Origin: Trichosporon coremiiforme
Lineage: Eukaryota; Basidiomycota; Tremellomycetes; Trichosporonales; Trichosporonaceae
Direction: 5' to 3'
Assembly (NCBI GenBank): GCA_039545355.1
Contig: BCJJ01000006.1
Span: 62,001 to 126,000, forward strand
Length of the DNA: 64,000 nucleotides
This document shows positions 53,730-64,000 of this stretch, piece after piece (the stretch's first letter is position 1; each line of letters begins with the position of its first letter). The notes below the pieces were generated by a model. It ran no database searches. It was given only the letters and a program-made list of their open reading frames with translations, and was not told the origin of the DNA. Position numbers and translations under genes: made by a program.

Positions 53730-54553
53730 ATGGGCTTCCTCTCCTTCACGCGCAAGCGCAAGACGAGCGAGCATCCTGCCGGTTCGCCGCCGAAGCGGAG
53801 CTTCAGCTCGTTCTCGCTGCGCCCCCGCTCCTTCTTCGACAGCAACGAGCCTCCCACCAAGCTTGAACCTAGGGCGAGGGACACGCGCGAGCGTGCAGCC
53901 CTGCTGCACGACCTCAACGCGAACTACTTCTCCCAGTCACTTCCCAACAATCGTGGCGCAACGTTCCATCCCGGCCAGTCGGGTGGGGGCGTCGACTGGC
54001 GTCTCGGCGCTACGGCCGATGAGGCTCACGAGGCTCGCTTCAATGCGAACCGGGACGACTTTGCAGCCTTCATGGCGCGCAACGGTCTGGACTCGGACGA
54101 AGACTCGGAGGAGGAGCTGCTTCCCCCTCGTCGCCAGCCGCGCGCCGACGGCAGTCCCATCGGTCTCGGCGAGTTTGGCAGACACTCGATGTTTGACGCG
54201 CCCTGCGCCCCCGTCGAACCGCTGTCCAAGGTGCCCACCAACGCGAGCCTGGAACTGCCGCCTGGCGCCATGCATCCGACCCCGCCCCGGATTGATTTCG
54301 CCGCCGAGGTGTTCCGCCCCATCGACTGGGAGTTCAAGAAGAGGAATGCTATGGTGAGTTGACTTGTTTGACGTCTGTTCTGGTCTTTTCCTCTCTACGT
54401 ATGTCTGGTGTGGTTTCTGCCTCTGTCCCTCTGACTCTCTGTCCCTCTGTTTGGACATCGGCCGTGCATGGCACATGGCAGCGTTACAGCGTTGTGATCG
54501 CCGCTAGCTCAGCCACACTCATCGTTGACAGCGTAAGCGTATGGTTTGAGTGA
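53730..54553 (+). CDS. Unknown protein with short hydrophobic C-terminus
   Basis: Exon 1 (53730-54353) encodes 208 residues starting MGFLSFTRKRKTSEHPAGSP. It is basic and Ser-rich at first, then RDTRERAALLHDLNANYF, an acidic DSDEDSEEELL patch, and IDFAAEVFRPIDWEFKKRN. A GTGAGT donor and the acceptor at 54481 join it in phase 0 to RYSVVIAASSATLIVDSVSV and a TGA at 54553, giving 231 residues. Without splicing it would end two codons after the donor. The second exon would add a hydrophobic segment. An alternative donor GTAAGC inside exon 2 could extend it. No family recognised. The long leader holds a CCGA repeat and pyrimidine tracts, as in a 5' UTR. Confidence 0.68.
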
Positions 54554-55425
54554 TCGGCGGTGCTGAATGTGACGGCGGGTGACGAGTGTAAGAGCATGTC
54601 AGACGTGACTGCAGTGTGCATGTGGGATGCGCATGTCTGGTTCTGCTTTTGCTTTGCGCAGTGAGGAACGAGTGGGTGCGTTCGCAGCCGGTCGGTTGGA
54701 TGCGGTCATGCTGTACAATAGCTTGCAAGGCTTGTTAAGCTGCCCCGGCAAGCGCCTCTGGGCGAGTTTACCCTGGCAGCGGTGAATTAGGGGCGTCGCT
54801 GGCGCCCCAAAGCGCCCTAAAGACTCAATTAGCCCTGCGCGAAAACGATGGGCTAATCGCCCGTAATCACCGAGGAGCCCAGTGTAGCCCCGCGGGTTTA
54901 GCCGCCACCCTTTGACCCCATTGACGACCCCATTGCTACGCTACAGTGTGTACGGCATCAGTCAGTCTACTATGGTCGCTGCGACGTAGTTCTTGGCAGC
55001 TTTCACCTGCTACGCCGAGACATCTCCAAGCCTCAGCCTGCTACGCTGGGCGGCTGGCAAGCAACCACTGCAGCACCGCGTTCCCATCCTTCCTCCTCCT
55101 CATCCACGTCCTCTTCACTGCCCTCTCTCTCGTCCTTGTCCTTGTCATTCATCACACACACTTGAAAAGAATACTCCACCGCTCCACCGCCAACTTAATC
55201 ATCTCAAAAGACCCTGGCTGGCACTCGGCATACTCTCCCTCCACCACACCACACACCTACGCATACACCAGCATAGAGAGAGAGAGAGAGATCTGTCACG
55301 CACCATTCCTTGTCCCTCCTCACCAGACCAGACGTCACTCCCTCTCTTTAAAGAGACTCTCTTCATCTTGCCACTTTCTCCTTACTTACACCCCCCGCCA
55401 GTCCTCCACCGACAACCTCGCCGGT
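54554..55425. other. Intergenic region and CT-rich leader
   Basis: 872 bp. A GC-rich partly palindromic segment (GGCGTCGCTGGCGCC, about 54791) lies mid-way. A (GA)n microsatellite occupies 55277-55291. The last 250 bp are pyrimidine-rich and look like the 5' UTR of the next gene. No gene. Confidence 0.45.
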
Positions 55426-56361
55426 ATGATCAGGCAAAACGTGCCCCCGCCCATCGTGCCCCCGCGCTCTCACCTGCGCGCAATGAGCGCAAACCCCATG
55501 TCCCCCTCGAGCTCGGCCAGCTCTTCCTCGGCCCACTCGCACTCGAACGGCGCCGGCACCGGAGCCTACCAACAGCAGCGCCAGTACGTGCTCGAGGTCG
55601 CGCCGCCCATGCCGCAGCGCCCTTCCGCGACCGACGGAGAGATTGAAGTTATCAGCTTCGGATCGGCCGCGCCCAAGCGCAAGACGGAGCGTGCCGGCTC
55701 CTTCCCCTCCCAGAGCCGCGACCCGTTCAAGGTCCGCGACGGACTGCAGCCTCGAAAGGCGAGCAGCGGCGTGTACACGCCCAACACGTTCCCTGGCGCT
55801 CGCTCTGAGACGAGCAGCCTGACGCGCACGCCATCCAACGTCTCAACGGCTAGCAGCCAGCTCTCCCCTCCGCCCATGTGCAACAGCAACCGCACGTCCC
55901 GCCTATCTGGCCTGAAGCGCATCAGCGTCGGCGTCGGCGTCGGCCAGCACGGCCAGCAGCGCAACAGCGTCATCAGCTCGCCGACCGTTGTCTCTGTTCC
56001 CCCGTCGTTCGGTGACCGCGCCCTCAACCCCGCCGCGCGTCAGGCCTCGTCCTCGTCTGGCCAAACGGACCGTACCTCGCTCACGGCTTCTTCGGCCACG
56101 GGCCTCTCTGGGCGCCGCTATGGGCACTCGCCCACGAGCAGCACGCACTCTGCGTCCTCGATCAGTCCCCCCGCGACGCCCACGACGCCGACCGAGTCCA
56201 AGGCGGGCATTGTCGACCCCAACAACTCGTCCCCCGACCTCGATAAGGCGAGCAGCTCCTCGTCGCCGACCGGGCCGAAGCGTACCCGCCGCAAGCCCGT
56301 GCCGCAGATGGATGTTGACCTCATCACGCGCCTTGAGCGGCTCGAGGTAGAGTCCAAGTGA
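55426..56361 (+). CDS. Ser/Pro-rich protein of unknown function
   Basis: A single exon of 311 residues from an ATG at 55426. It is mostly disordered Ser/Pro/Thr/Arg sequence (SPSSSASSSSAHSHSNGAGT), with basic patches KRKTER and KRTRRKPVPQ and many Ser-Pro or Thr-Pro sites, so phosphorylation by CDK or MAP kinases is plausible. The last residues MDVDLITRLERLEVESK could be a short helix. It has no TM span, signal or enzyme motif. A longer frame upstream is pyrimidine-rich leader, and the chosen ATG starts the change in composition. Codon use is gene-like. A disordered regulatory or scaffold protein is the most that can be said. Confidence 0.7.
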   Translation: MIRQNVPPPIVPPRSHLRAMSANPMSPSSSASSSSAHSHSNGAGTGAYQQQRQYVLEVAPPMPQRPSATDGEIEVISFGSAAPKRKTERAGSFPSQSRDPFKVRDGLQPRKASSGVYTPNTFPGARSETSSLTRTPSNVSTASSQLSPPPMCNSNRTSRLSGLKRISVGVGVGQHGQQRNSVISSPTVVSVPPSFGDRALNPAARQASSSSGQTDRTSLTASSATGLSGRRYGHSPTSSTHSASSISPPATPTTPTESKAGIVDPNNSSPDLDKASSSSSPTGPKRTRRKPVPQMDVDLITRLERLEVESK

Positions 56362-56926
56362 TTGTGTCTGTCTGCCTGGCGCAGAAGTTGTAGCGTGTCC
56401 TTACGAGTTGACGTTGTCCCCATCATCTGTTGTACATGTCCTTTACCCCCCTACCCTCCCTCCCTCTATAGTACGCAGATGTATCCTCTCTCTGCCTGTA
56501 GATTCAACGACGCTGCGACAAGTTGGAGCTGATGAGAAGATCGAGGGGCGCATGGCGCACGATACACGAGATGCGAGCGAGCACGCGTGGGTCCAGTGGG
56601 TGACCTGCAGAATCTGGGCCGGCTTGGCCCTATGACGTTAAGGTACGCCGTGCTTTTTGGACGAGATGCCCAAGACGGGTCTTTGAGGTCTTGGATCGTG
56701 GGAGAAGGAGGTGGAGGACCCGCTCGCAGCGTACGCAGCAGCAGGAAGGCACGGGTGCGAAAAGTCATTACCACGGTTTCCTAATGGCAAACTGGTAGCC
56801 ATTCCTAATCGACCATCCTAATGACGTCTTACACATCACGTGACAGCTTGCGCGTCGGCAGGGCGAGTGTCAATGAACGCATCGTCAACTGGCCTTGCTC
56901 ACCGTTAATCAGCACATCAGCACACC
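56362..56926. other. Intergenic region upstream of RPN3
   Basis: 565 bp between co-directional genes. I see no Rpn4-type PACE element (GGTGGCAAA) and no TATA box. TCACGTGAC at 56836-56844 is a palindromic E-box. No gene. Confidence 0.4.
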
Positions 56927-58580
56927 ATGACGACGGAGAAGAAGGACCCCAAGCTCGACCCGAAGGACAAGGACGCCGAGAAGCCTGCCGACGAGGACAA
57001 GAAGGAGGACGAGGTTGTTGAGAAGCCCGAGCCGCTCAGTGTTGAGGATGGTGAGCTCACACAACCTTCCACACCCGATCACACAGCAACTCACGCTCGC
57101 AGAGATCCTCAACAACCTCCAGCTCATCGGACGAGCCGTGTCGACGATTGAGCCGCGGTTCACGACCCGTGTCCTGCGCACGCTGACGACGCTGCGCAAG
57201 CGACTCACGAAGCGCCAGCTCGCCGACGCCATCACCCGCGCCTTCCCCAAAGGCTCAAAGGTGGGACAGCAGCTCATGGCCTCGGACCTGTTCCAGGGCT
57301 TGCCTGACACGGCTCCGGCTGTGGAGGGCGAGTCGATGGAGGTCGATGAGGCGCCGAAGGACAAGGACGGCAAGGACGGTAAGGAGTCGAAGGACGGCAA
57401 GAAGGACGCCATTGCGAAGAAGTACCAGCCGCCCGTGGACCAGAACGGCGAGCTCATCCCCGAGGGCGTCATGTACCTGCGCCTGCTGATTATTCTGGCG
57501 GGCATCGACGCGGGCCTGATTGAGAACGCGGGCGCTTTCGCGCTCGAGACGACGGAGCAGATCCAGGCCGCGAACCGCAGGACAATGGACCAGATCGCAG
57601 CCAAGGTCTATTTCTACCTTGCGCGGTGTTACGAGCTCGAGGGCCGGCTGGCGGAGCTGCGGCCCACTTTGCTCGCTGTCAGGCAGACGGCCAAGCTGCG
57701 CAAGGACGAGAACCTCGAGATCACGGTCATCAACCTGCTTCTCCGCTCTTACCTCGCGTCAAACCTGTACGACCAGGCGGACAAGTTGCTGTCCAAGATC
57801 GAGATGCCGACGAGCAGCAACACGGCGCAAACAGCCCGCTGGCTCTTCTACACTGCGCGCCTGCGTGCCGTCCAGCTCAACTACGCCGGTGCCGCCGACC
57901 TGCTGCTGACCGCCATCCGCCGGGCGCCCAAGGACGAGGTCGCGCCGGGCTTTGTGCAGATCCTGCACAAGTTCTACATCGTGACCGAGATGCTGACGGG
58001 CCGCATCCCCGATCGGGCCATGTTCCGCCGCCCCGTGCTGCAGGCTGCGCTCGCGCCGTACTTCCAGATCGTGCAGGCCGTGCGTGTCGGCGACGTCGCC
58101 GCGTTCCAGCGCGCCTTCACAACGCACGAGCAAGCCTTCCTCGCCGACAGCACACACTTCCTGATCCTCCGTCTTAGGCACTTTGTCATCCGCACCGCTC
58201 TCCGCACTATCACTCTCGCCTACTCGCGCATCTCGCTGCGCGACGTGTGCCTCAAGCTTGGCCTGGACTCGGAAGAAGATACCGAGTACATCGTGGCCAA
58301 GGCGATCAAGGACCGCGTCATCGACGCGACGATCGACCACAGGGGAGGATACATGCAGAGCAAGAGCAAGAAGAACATCTACGAGACGTCTGAGCCGCAG
58401 GAGGAGATCAAGCAGCGCGTCAAGTACGTCCTCGACATGCACCGCGAGGCGCTCCAGGGCATGCGCTTCAGCGGTAACGTGCACAGGAAGGAACTCGAGA
58501 CGGCTGCCGACGCGCGCGAGCGCGATCGCGAAATTGCCCAGTTGATCCAGGAGACCGAGGATGACCTCGATGACATGTGA
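56927..58580 (+). CDS. RPN3: 26S proteasome regulatory subunit Rpn3 (PSMD3)
   Basis: Two exons, 56927-57050 and 57103-58580, encode 533 residues (yeast Rpn3 523). A charged Lys/Asp/Glu N-terminus is followed by EILNNLQLIGRAVSTIEPRF and a helical TPR-like body (YLARCYELEGRLAELRPTLL; LLLRSYLASNLYDQADKLLS). The PCI domain includes YSRISLRDVCLKLGLDSEED and AKAIKDRVIDATIDHRGGYM. The C-terminal helix ends AQLIQETEDDLDDM, typical of Rpn3. Role: lid subunit of the 19S regulatory particle, next to the Rpn11 deubiquitylase module. The intron lies just before the first conserved helix. Confidence 0.95.
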
Positions 58581-58961
58581 GCGAGCGGAGCGAGCGGGTA
58601 GGCGAAGAGTAGCGAGGAGTGCGTAGAAGCGGCGTGTAGATAACTAGTAGACGTAGAATGCAGTCTGTCAAGTAGCTCCTCAACCTCACTCGTGCATGGC
58701 CCTTGTCGCCCTTGTCGTTCTTGCACCATCGCTCCCACCTTTCTGCCACGGACGGCTGGCGAGGCGGTAGTAATGTGATGTAGGCAGGAGCCAGGCGAGC
58801 CAACAGCCACGCAGGGTGGACCTGCCGGGACCAATCGGCTGTCGGCGAAAACACTTCTGGCGGTAGGCAGTTGCGTCATGACCCGCGGTCCGGCGATCAA
58901 ATGTTGGTTGCATCTTTTCCCTTACCTTACCATCATCTCTTAGCAAACACGGCCGGCAGAA
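58581..58961. other. Intergenic region between RPN3 and DOM34
   Basis: 381 bp, 3' UTR of RPN3 and promoter of DOM34. No element recognised. Confidence 0.4.
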
Positions 58962-60482
58962 ATGAAGCTCGTCGGGAAACAGATCGAGAAGGATGGGTCG
59001 GTACGTATCCCATCTCTCATTCACAGACTCCGGATGCACCGCGCCTCGTGCCCCAGATACCAGTCGGCCCCAGATACCAGTCGGTCGGACCCACCACACC
59101 ATGACCGTTTGCTGGCTCGCCGCGCTCGCTCATGCTGACTCCAGGGCTGGGTCGACCTCATCCCCGAAGACGAGGAGGACATGTGGCACGTGTACAACCT
59201 AGTCAGCGCGGGGGACACGGTGCGCGCCAAGACGGACCGAAAAGTCCACACGCAATCGTCGACGGGCACGACGTCGTCTTTCCGCGTGACGATGAGCCTC
59301 GCGATCGTGGTGAAGAAGACCATGTTCTCGGCGGCGGCGTCGAGTGAGACGACGGGCGATAAGAGCGAGGCGCGCGCCGTCATGAGCATCACGGGACAGG
59401 TGACCGAGGCGAACGACTGGGTGCGCGTTGGCGCGTATCACACGCTCGAGCTCGAGCGCGGGCGCAAGTTCAGGCTGAGCAAGGGAACGGGGTGGGACAG
59501 TGTGGCGCTGGAGCGGATCGAGGATGCGACGAAAGCCGGCCGCGGCGCAGAGATCGGAGCAGTAGTCTGCGGAGAGGGGACGGCTGCCATCTGTCTTTTG
59601 TCTGAACACATGACGGTCGTCCGACAGCGGATCGACGTGCCCATCCCGCGGAAGCGGTCCGGAACAAGCGCCCACGATAAGGCCATGGCCAACTTCCTGT
59701 CTACAGTCTACACCGCCATCCTGCGCCTCATTGCCTTTGACAGCTTGAAGGCTGTCGTCATTGCGAGTCCCGGGTTCACGAAGGAGACGCTTTACGACTA
59801 TATCTTCCAGCAGGCTACGGAGACGGGGAACAAGGCGTTGCTGAACTCGCGGCCGAAGTGGATCAAGGTCCACAGCAACACGCCACACGTGCACAGTCTC
59901 GTCGAGGCGCTGCGGGACCCGGGGGTGGCCAAGATGCTCCAAGGGGCCAAGTTTGCGCGCGAGGGTGTGGCGCTGGACAAGTGAGTAGTACCTCGAGCAG
60001 CGAAGGGAGTGTCCGTTCGCCGTGACCCGGGCTCTCTGACCCAGAGGTCGCGGTCGCGGTCGCCTAGCCTCGCCTGGCTTCGCTTTGCTGCGCTCAGCGA
60101 ACGTGCTGACACCAGGTTCCACAAAATGCTTGCGACCGACGAGCTCCGCGCCTGGTACGGTCCGCAACACGTCGCGTTGGCCGTCAACCGCGGCGCGGTC
60201 GGCACACTGCTCATTTCCGACGAGCTTTTCCGCAGCAGCGACCCCGAGACGAGGAACAAGTACGTCGACATGGTCGAAGCTGTCCGGGCACGCGGCGGCG
60301 AGAGCGTCATCTTCTCTTCAATGCACGAGAGCGGAAACCAGCTCAACCAGCTGTCCGGTATCGCCGCCGTACTCACGTACCCGCTCGATATTGAGATTGT
60401 CGAGATGGAGGAGAAGGAGGAGGCCGAGCGGCTCGCGAACGAGGCCGAGGAGAGCGGCACCAGCACTCCCAGGACACAGTAG
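58962..60482 (+). CDS. DOM34: Ribosome-rescue factor Dom34/Pelota
   Basis: Three exons, 58962-59000, 59145-59980 and 60116-60482 (introns 144 and 135 nt), encode 413 residues. [20 protein letters not shown] starts the Sm-like N-terminal domain, with [20 protein letters not shown] as the Pelota signature. The eRF1-like middle domain includes [20 protein letters not shown], without the GGQ of release factors. [18 protein letters not shown] and [20 protein letters not shown] belong to the central and C-terminal domains. Role: with Hbs1, binds stalled ribosomes at the A site and splits them in no-go and non-stop decay. Length matches the family (380-400). Confidence 0.95.
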
Positions 60483-60779
60483 CGCAGTAGCTCTCCCACC
60501 ATCGAGTACTATCTTTGACTGGGGGCGGCCGAGCGCACGAGATGCTCGGCGCCAGCACGCGCTCTCCCCGCTGTGTTGCCAGCAGCTTGACGCCCGACTC
60601 CAGATCGCCGCCACCAGCATCCGCCAGTACGCTCCGTCGTGCGCCCCATCTCACATCGTAGAGTCTATATCGTGATGCATGAAACACATAATGCTCATCT
60701 ACTTCTCCCCTCGTCGCACTCCGCCACCGCAGGCGCGGCGCGGCGCGGCGCTCGCAGCGCACGCAGCCATCATCTACGC

Positions 60780-61852
60780 TCAGTCCCAGCTAAACTCGTC
60801 GCTGTCTCTTGACTTTGCCGGCTGACCACCTGCGGCGCTCCCGTTACCCGCCGGCGTCATGCGCTGAGAGCCGACGGCCTCCTCGGAGGCGCGCGCGCCG
60901 CGCTCGATGCGCTCGACGTCCGCCAGAGCGCGCTCCATCTCGATCTCTTCGTCCAGCGCTGTTGCGGCGAGGGAAGCGCGCCGAGCCTCGATCTGCGTGA
61001 CTTGGTTCGCGTGCGTCGTCAAGGGCAGCTGGTGGTAGGTTCCGCTACGGAGGTGCGCCGCGTAGCTGTACATCAGGAAGATGAAGTAGACCTGGGGTTA
61101 GCTGTGGCCGTACACACACAGAGAGAGAGAGAGCCTGGGAGCTCGGTCTCCTCTCGCTCCGAGCCAGACACTCCAGTTTCGAACATCGTGTGCTGTCTTA
61201 GCTCCGGAACATGGGAGGACCGGGAAGGTCACCTCCCTCTGCAATGGACCCACCTTTAGCAGGAATCCCACAGCAATGACGCCGAGGGCATATCCCTTCT
61301 CCTTGTTCCAGATATCGTGCGCGAGCTGGGCCTGCTTGTCCCTTCCGGCGTCGAGGGGTTCCGTCTCTCCTCGGCTGAGGGCGAGCTCGAAGATATCCTT
61401 CTGAGCCTGCGAGTTGAGGGCGCGCGTCCCGTCGTGCTTCAGCGTGTACCAGTACGCGTAGTAGAAGATGTAGTGGAAGACCCAGGCGATGGCGTGGTCA
61501 ATGACGTAGAGGTGCGCGACGAAGAGCGACTTCTTGGCGACCTCGAGCTTGATGACGCTCAGCGCCCAGAGGAACGCCCACAGCGTCGCGAAACTGTACG
61601 CGTAGTACAGGAACTGCCAGAACGTGCCGCCGACAATCACCGTGATCAGGCCGTACACGCCGGCGACCTTGTTAATAAGCTGTAGCGTCAGTCTTCGCTC
61701 ATCCTTGCTGCCTTACGCCGAAGAGGAGCACGATCTCGCATCCTGATGTCAGCTCGACCCATGAGGCTCAGCTTACCCAGCTTCAGATCGAGAATGCCGA
61801 GGAACGAGTTGAACACTGCGCCCGGCGTCATGCGGCGCATGTTGACCCTCAT
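60780..61852 (-). CDS. KEI1: Kei1-like subunit of inositolphosphorylceramide synthase
   Basis: Four exons on the complement: 61852-61777, 61742-61717 (26 nt), 61679-61254 and 61091-60780; 279 residues. The micro-exon gives GCEIVLLFG and joins exon 1 (VFNSFLGILDLKLG) to LINKVAGVYGLITVIVGGTF. The result (LKLGCEIVLLFGLINKVAGV) parallels the start of yeast Kei1 (VEIVLGISILNKCSGAYG). Three or four hydrophobic spans follow, then IGKEKGYALGV-type and VYFIFLMYSYAAHLRSG segments. The cytosolic tail is Ala/Glu/Arg-rich. Known role of Kei1: Golgi membrane partner of Aur1, needed for IPC synthase activity and recycling. Identification rests on this local similarity and topology, so orthology is likely but not proven. 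Confidence 0.8.
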
Positions 61853-62293
61853 GGCGGCGTGCAGATTCTGGTGTCGGTGTGTTGTGGAGAAGTCGGCGAC
61901 GAAGAGGTCGACGCGCCATCGACAACGCACCTGAACGCTACGGCCCCGCCTGGACTGGAGCCGCGTGCGCGCAGCGTAGCTGTTGGCTGGGCTGCGATAG
62001 CGGTGCGGCGGTGGCACGTGGTCTTGTTCCTGTGCTGACGTGGGAAGGAGGTCCAACTGATAAGCCCCACCTTCACCTTGATCACGTGCAGGGTTACCCA
62101 AAATGCCACAATCCGTTGTCTCTTCGGCGATACATGGGTGCGAGGCAAAACTGACACGGGAGCAAACGCACGCGACGACCGCAAAATTCGTTGCACCCAG
62201 CGAGCCTCCCAGCCAGCGACGCCGGCAGCCAGCTAAAGCTTTATTCACGACTGTTGCATTCTCCAACCGTCAACCTCACTTGCATCGATCAAA
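61853..62293. promoter_or_regulatory. Divergent promoter region between KEI1 and RPL30
   Basis: 441 bp between two divergent start codons. No TATA box near RPL30, as usual for ribosomal protein genes; a short pyrimidine stretch precedes its ATG. Nothing else recognised. Confidence 0.4.
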
Positions 62294-63021
62294 ATGGCCC
62301 CCAAGAAGTCCAAGTCCGCCAAGTCCTCGGAGAACATCAACTCCCGTCTCCAGCTCGTCGTCAAGTCGGGCAAGTACACCCTCGGCTACAAGCAGGCCCT
62401 CAAGCAGCTCCGCAACGGCAAGTGTGAGTAGTCGACACTTCTACTCTCGACCAAGCGAACGACGGAAACCAGCAAGAACTCAGCAGCAACCGACACTTTT
62501 GCTTTGCACTTACCCTTTGATTCGTGCGGGATTCGGTCTGGTCCGCGGCGTCCGAAATGCTGGAGCGACGGCTGGAAACTTTTTGCCGGTAGGGTCGTAG
62601 ACTGGAACTGGCGAAGGCTGGATCACCTCTACGCCCCTACTTTCTCGCTGAGAATGCAAGTCGGCGCCGCGTCGCAGTCGCCCGCATGGGGACCGGAGTC
62701 AAGCTGAGATGGAATCCCCGGAGCTTGGCCGAGATGGCACCCTGTAGCCTTTACTAACCCCTCGCAGCGAAGCTCATCCTCATCTCCAAGAACTGCCCTC
62801 CCCTTCGCAAGTCGGAGCTTGAGTACTACGCCATGCTGTGAGTTTAGCTTTCTTTCGTGGGTGGACTCTAGCTAATTAAATCCAGCTCGAAGACCTCTGT
62901 CCACCACTACGAGGGCTCCAACGTCGACCTCGGCACCGCTGCCGGTCGTCTCTTCCGCGTCGGTGTCATGTCCATCCAGGACGCCGGCGACTCGGACCTC
63001 CTCCAGGTCGAGACCGCCTAA
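62294..63021 (+). CDS. RPL30: 60S ribosomal protein eL30
   Basis: Three exons, 62294-62423, 62768-62837 and 62886-63021, encode 111 residues. The sequence is that of eL30: [60 protein letters not shown] and [20 protein letters not shown]. Role: large-subunit protein of the L7Ae/L30e fold, binding a kink-turn at the subunit interface. The first intron (344 nt) is the longest in the window and sits after residue 43. In yeast L30 binds its own pre-mRNA near the 5' splice site to block splicing; whether that holds here is open. Splice sites are clear and all phases close. Confidence 0.97.
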
Positions 63022-63203
63022 ACGCTCCAAAACCTTGGGACTTAGGTCGATCTGATGCATGTATAACAGGCATTAATCCTGGACGCACGTTGCATTTGGG
63101 AATTGAACTGACGATGACTGACTCTGGGCTCGTGTGACAGGGAAGTCGAGGAAGGGAGCTGTGATGTGAAGGTGACATGAAGACGTGGTCTATAGGATAC
63201 ATG

Positions 63204-64000
63204 CTAGCTACGAGTGATACGAACAACCTCGACGCGTGCTCCAAGGTCCAGCGCCGTGTCCCAGAACGTCGGATTCTCCCTGCTCATAGGTTCAAGGGGA
63301 AGAAGCTCCGTCTTGAGCCCAACCTCGCCTGCGTTGTCAGCTACCGCGCGTCTCCCAAGCTAGACCCACCACATCGCTGCAGGAACAGCTTGAACGTGTC
63401 CTCGTTCCGCACCGTCGCGGCGAGGATTGCCTGTCGGCCATCCTCGAGCAGCGCCGATAGCGCATCCACGAGCAGAGGGACAATGTCCGGATCATAAATC
63501 TGGCGTCAGCTTTAGATCTGAATGATCACTACAGCTAGGCGGACAGACTCACGACATCAGCAGCGACAATGTCTCGTCCCTTTGCCTCCTCCCACACCGG
63601 CGAGCGGGACTCGGCCCTCGCATCAGCCCAGTCGAGGGCCTGCGCCTTGCTTTCCGGAATTCCGTCTGCATGTCAGCTTTGGGCGAACTCCCGACAAGCT
63701 CCGGGACCTACTGATCTCAAAGTTCCGGCGCAGACGGGCGAGAGGCGTCTGCCGCGCCCCCGGCTCGTCGCAGGGACATTCGGCGCCGTCGCAGTCGCCC
63801 AAATCCGTTGCGAGAACGTCGTGTCCCAGCTGTGTGAGTAGTGTGCCTAGAAACCCGGTGCCGGCGCCGAGCTCGATCACGCGCGGCGACAGACGCACGG
63901 CGCCGCGTAGCAGGTGATGGCCGAGGTGCAGAGAGGCTGTCCATGTCCGCAGACCTGTGCTGCCGGAAGAAACAGCGACCTGCTCTTCGAGAAGAGTTAT
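63204..64000 (-). CDS. EFM3: EFM3/FAM86-type protein-lysine methyltransferase (eEF2), C-terminal part, truncated by window edge
   Basis: On the complement the frame enters from base 64000 and is spliced at three short introns to a TAG at 63204-63206. VIELGAGTGFLGTLLTQLGH is the SAM-binding motif I. LARLRRNFEI then leads through the first intron to NGIPESKAQALDW. KGRDIVAADVIYDPDIVPLL holds the motif II acidic region, and ILAATVRNEDTFKLFLQRC the C-terminal strand. TGLRTWTASLHLGHHLL precedes motif I. This set matches FAM86A/EEF2KMT (yeast Efm3), which trimethylates a lysine of elongation factor 2. The N-terminal FAM86 domain is outside the window. Convergent with RPL30, 182 bp between stops. Confidence 0.82.

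Noticed and set aside
62424..62767. C/D-box snoRNA in the RPL30 intron
   Set aside because: No RTGATGA and CTGA boxes with a terminal stem could be found by eye; left only as an open question.

Overview
The window is nuclear DNA of a basidiomycete yeast, most likely a tremellomycete (Trichosporonales/Cryptococcus side). It is GC-rich and gene-dense. Genes lie on both strands and are split by short introns, mostly 35-60 nt, with GTGAGT-type donors and a CTGAC/CTAAC branch site just before the acceptor. The orthologues found (Pho85, Lhs1, Cfd1, Rpn3, Dom34, Kei1, L30) are fungal housekeeping proteins. There is no prophage, operon, CRISPR array or intact transposon.

Left part (0-13 kb): the 5' half of a PRP6-type splicing factor; the Fe-S assembly ATPase CFD1; the ER chaperone LHS1 ending in HDEL; a CUE-domain ubiquitin-binding protein; an F-box gene beside a broken, frameshifted copy of itself; and a 91-residue double zinc-ribbon protein in three small exons. 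A tRNA-Gly(GCC) with an 8-nt intron follows at 13.6 kb. The next 3.3 kb has no secure gene.

Central block (16.9-32.6 kb): mostly uptake and acyl/ester metabolism. It holds a Jen-type carboxylate/H+ symporter, an AidB-like acyl-CoA dehydrogenase and an AMP-forming acyl-CoA synthetase that both end in the peroxisomal signal AKL, two alpha/beta hydrolases, a secreted carboxylesterase, a class I methyltransferase and a small GPI-anchored cysteine protein. A probable intron-rich gene lies hidden at 18.8-19.8 kb.

Right part (33-46 kb): a broken Q/P-rich zinc-finger gene; the kinase PHO85, whose start codon is split by an intron; a second F-box-like gene; a KDEL-bearing protein disulfide isomerase; and a 1463-residue two-span membrane protein with a very long repetitive tail. 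A 7.5-kb gene-poor stretch follows (46.2-53.7 kb) with a (GCA)17 tract and several short tandem repeats.

The last 10 kb is dense again: two unknown genes, proteasome RPN3, ribosome-rescue DOM34, sphingolipid KEI1, ribosomal L30, and the 3' part of an EFM3/FAM86-type eEF2 lysine methyltransferase that runs off the end. Protein folding and quality control recur (LHS1, PDI, CUE protein, RPN3, DOM34). The two ER-lumen genes share a UPR-type promoter motif at nearly the same distance from their ATGs. All exon boundaries were read by eye from splice consensus and reading frame; no search or alignment was run.
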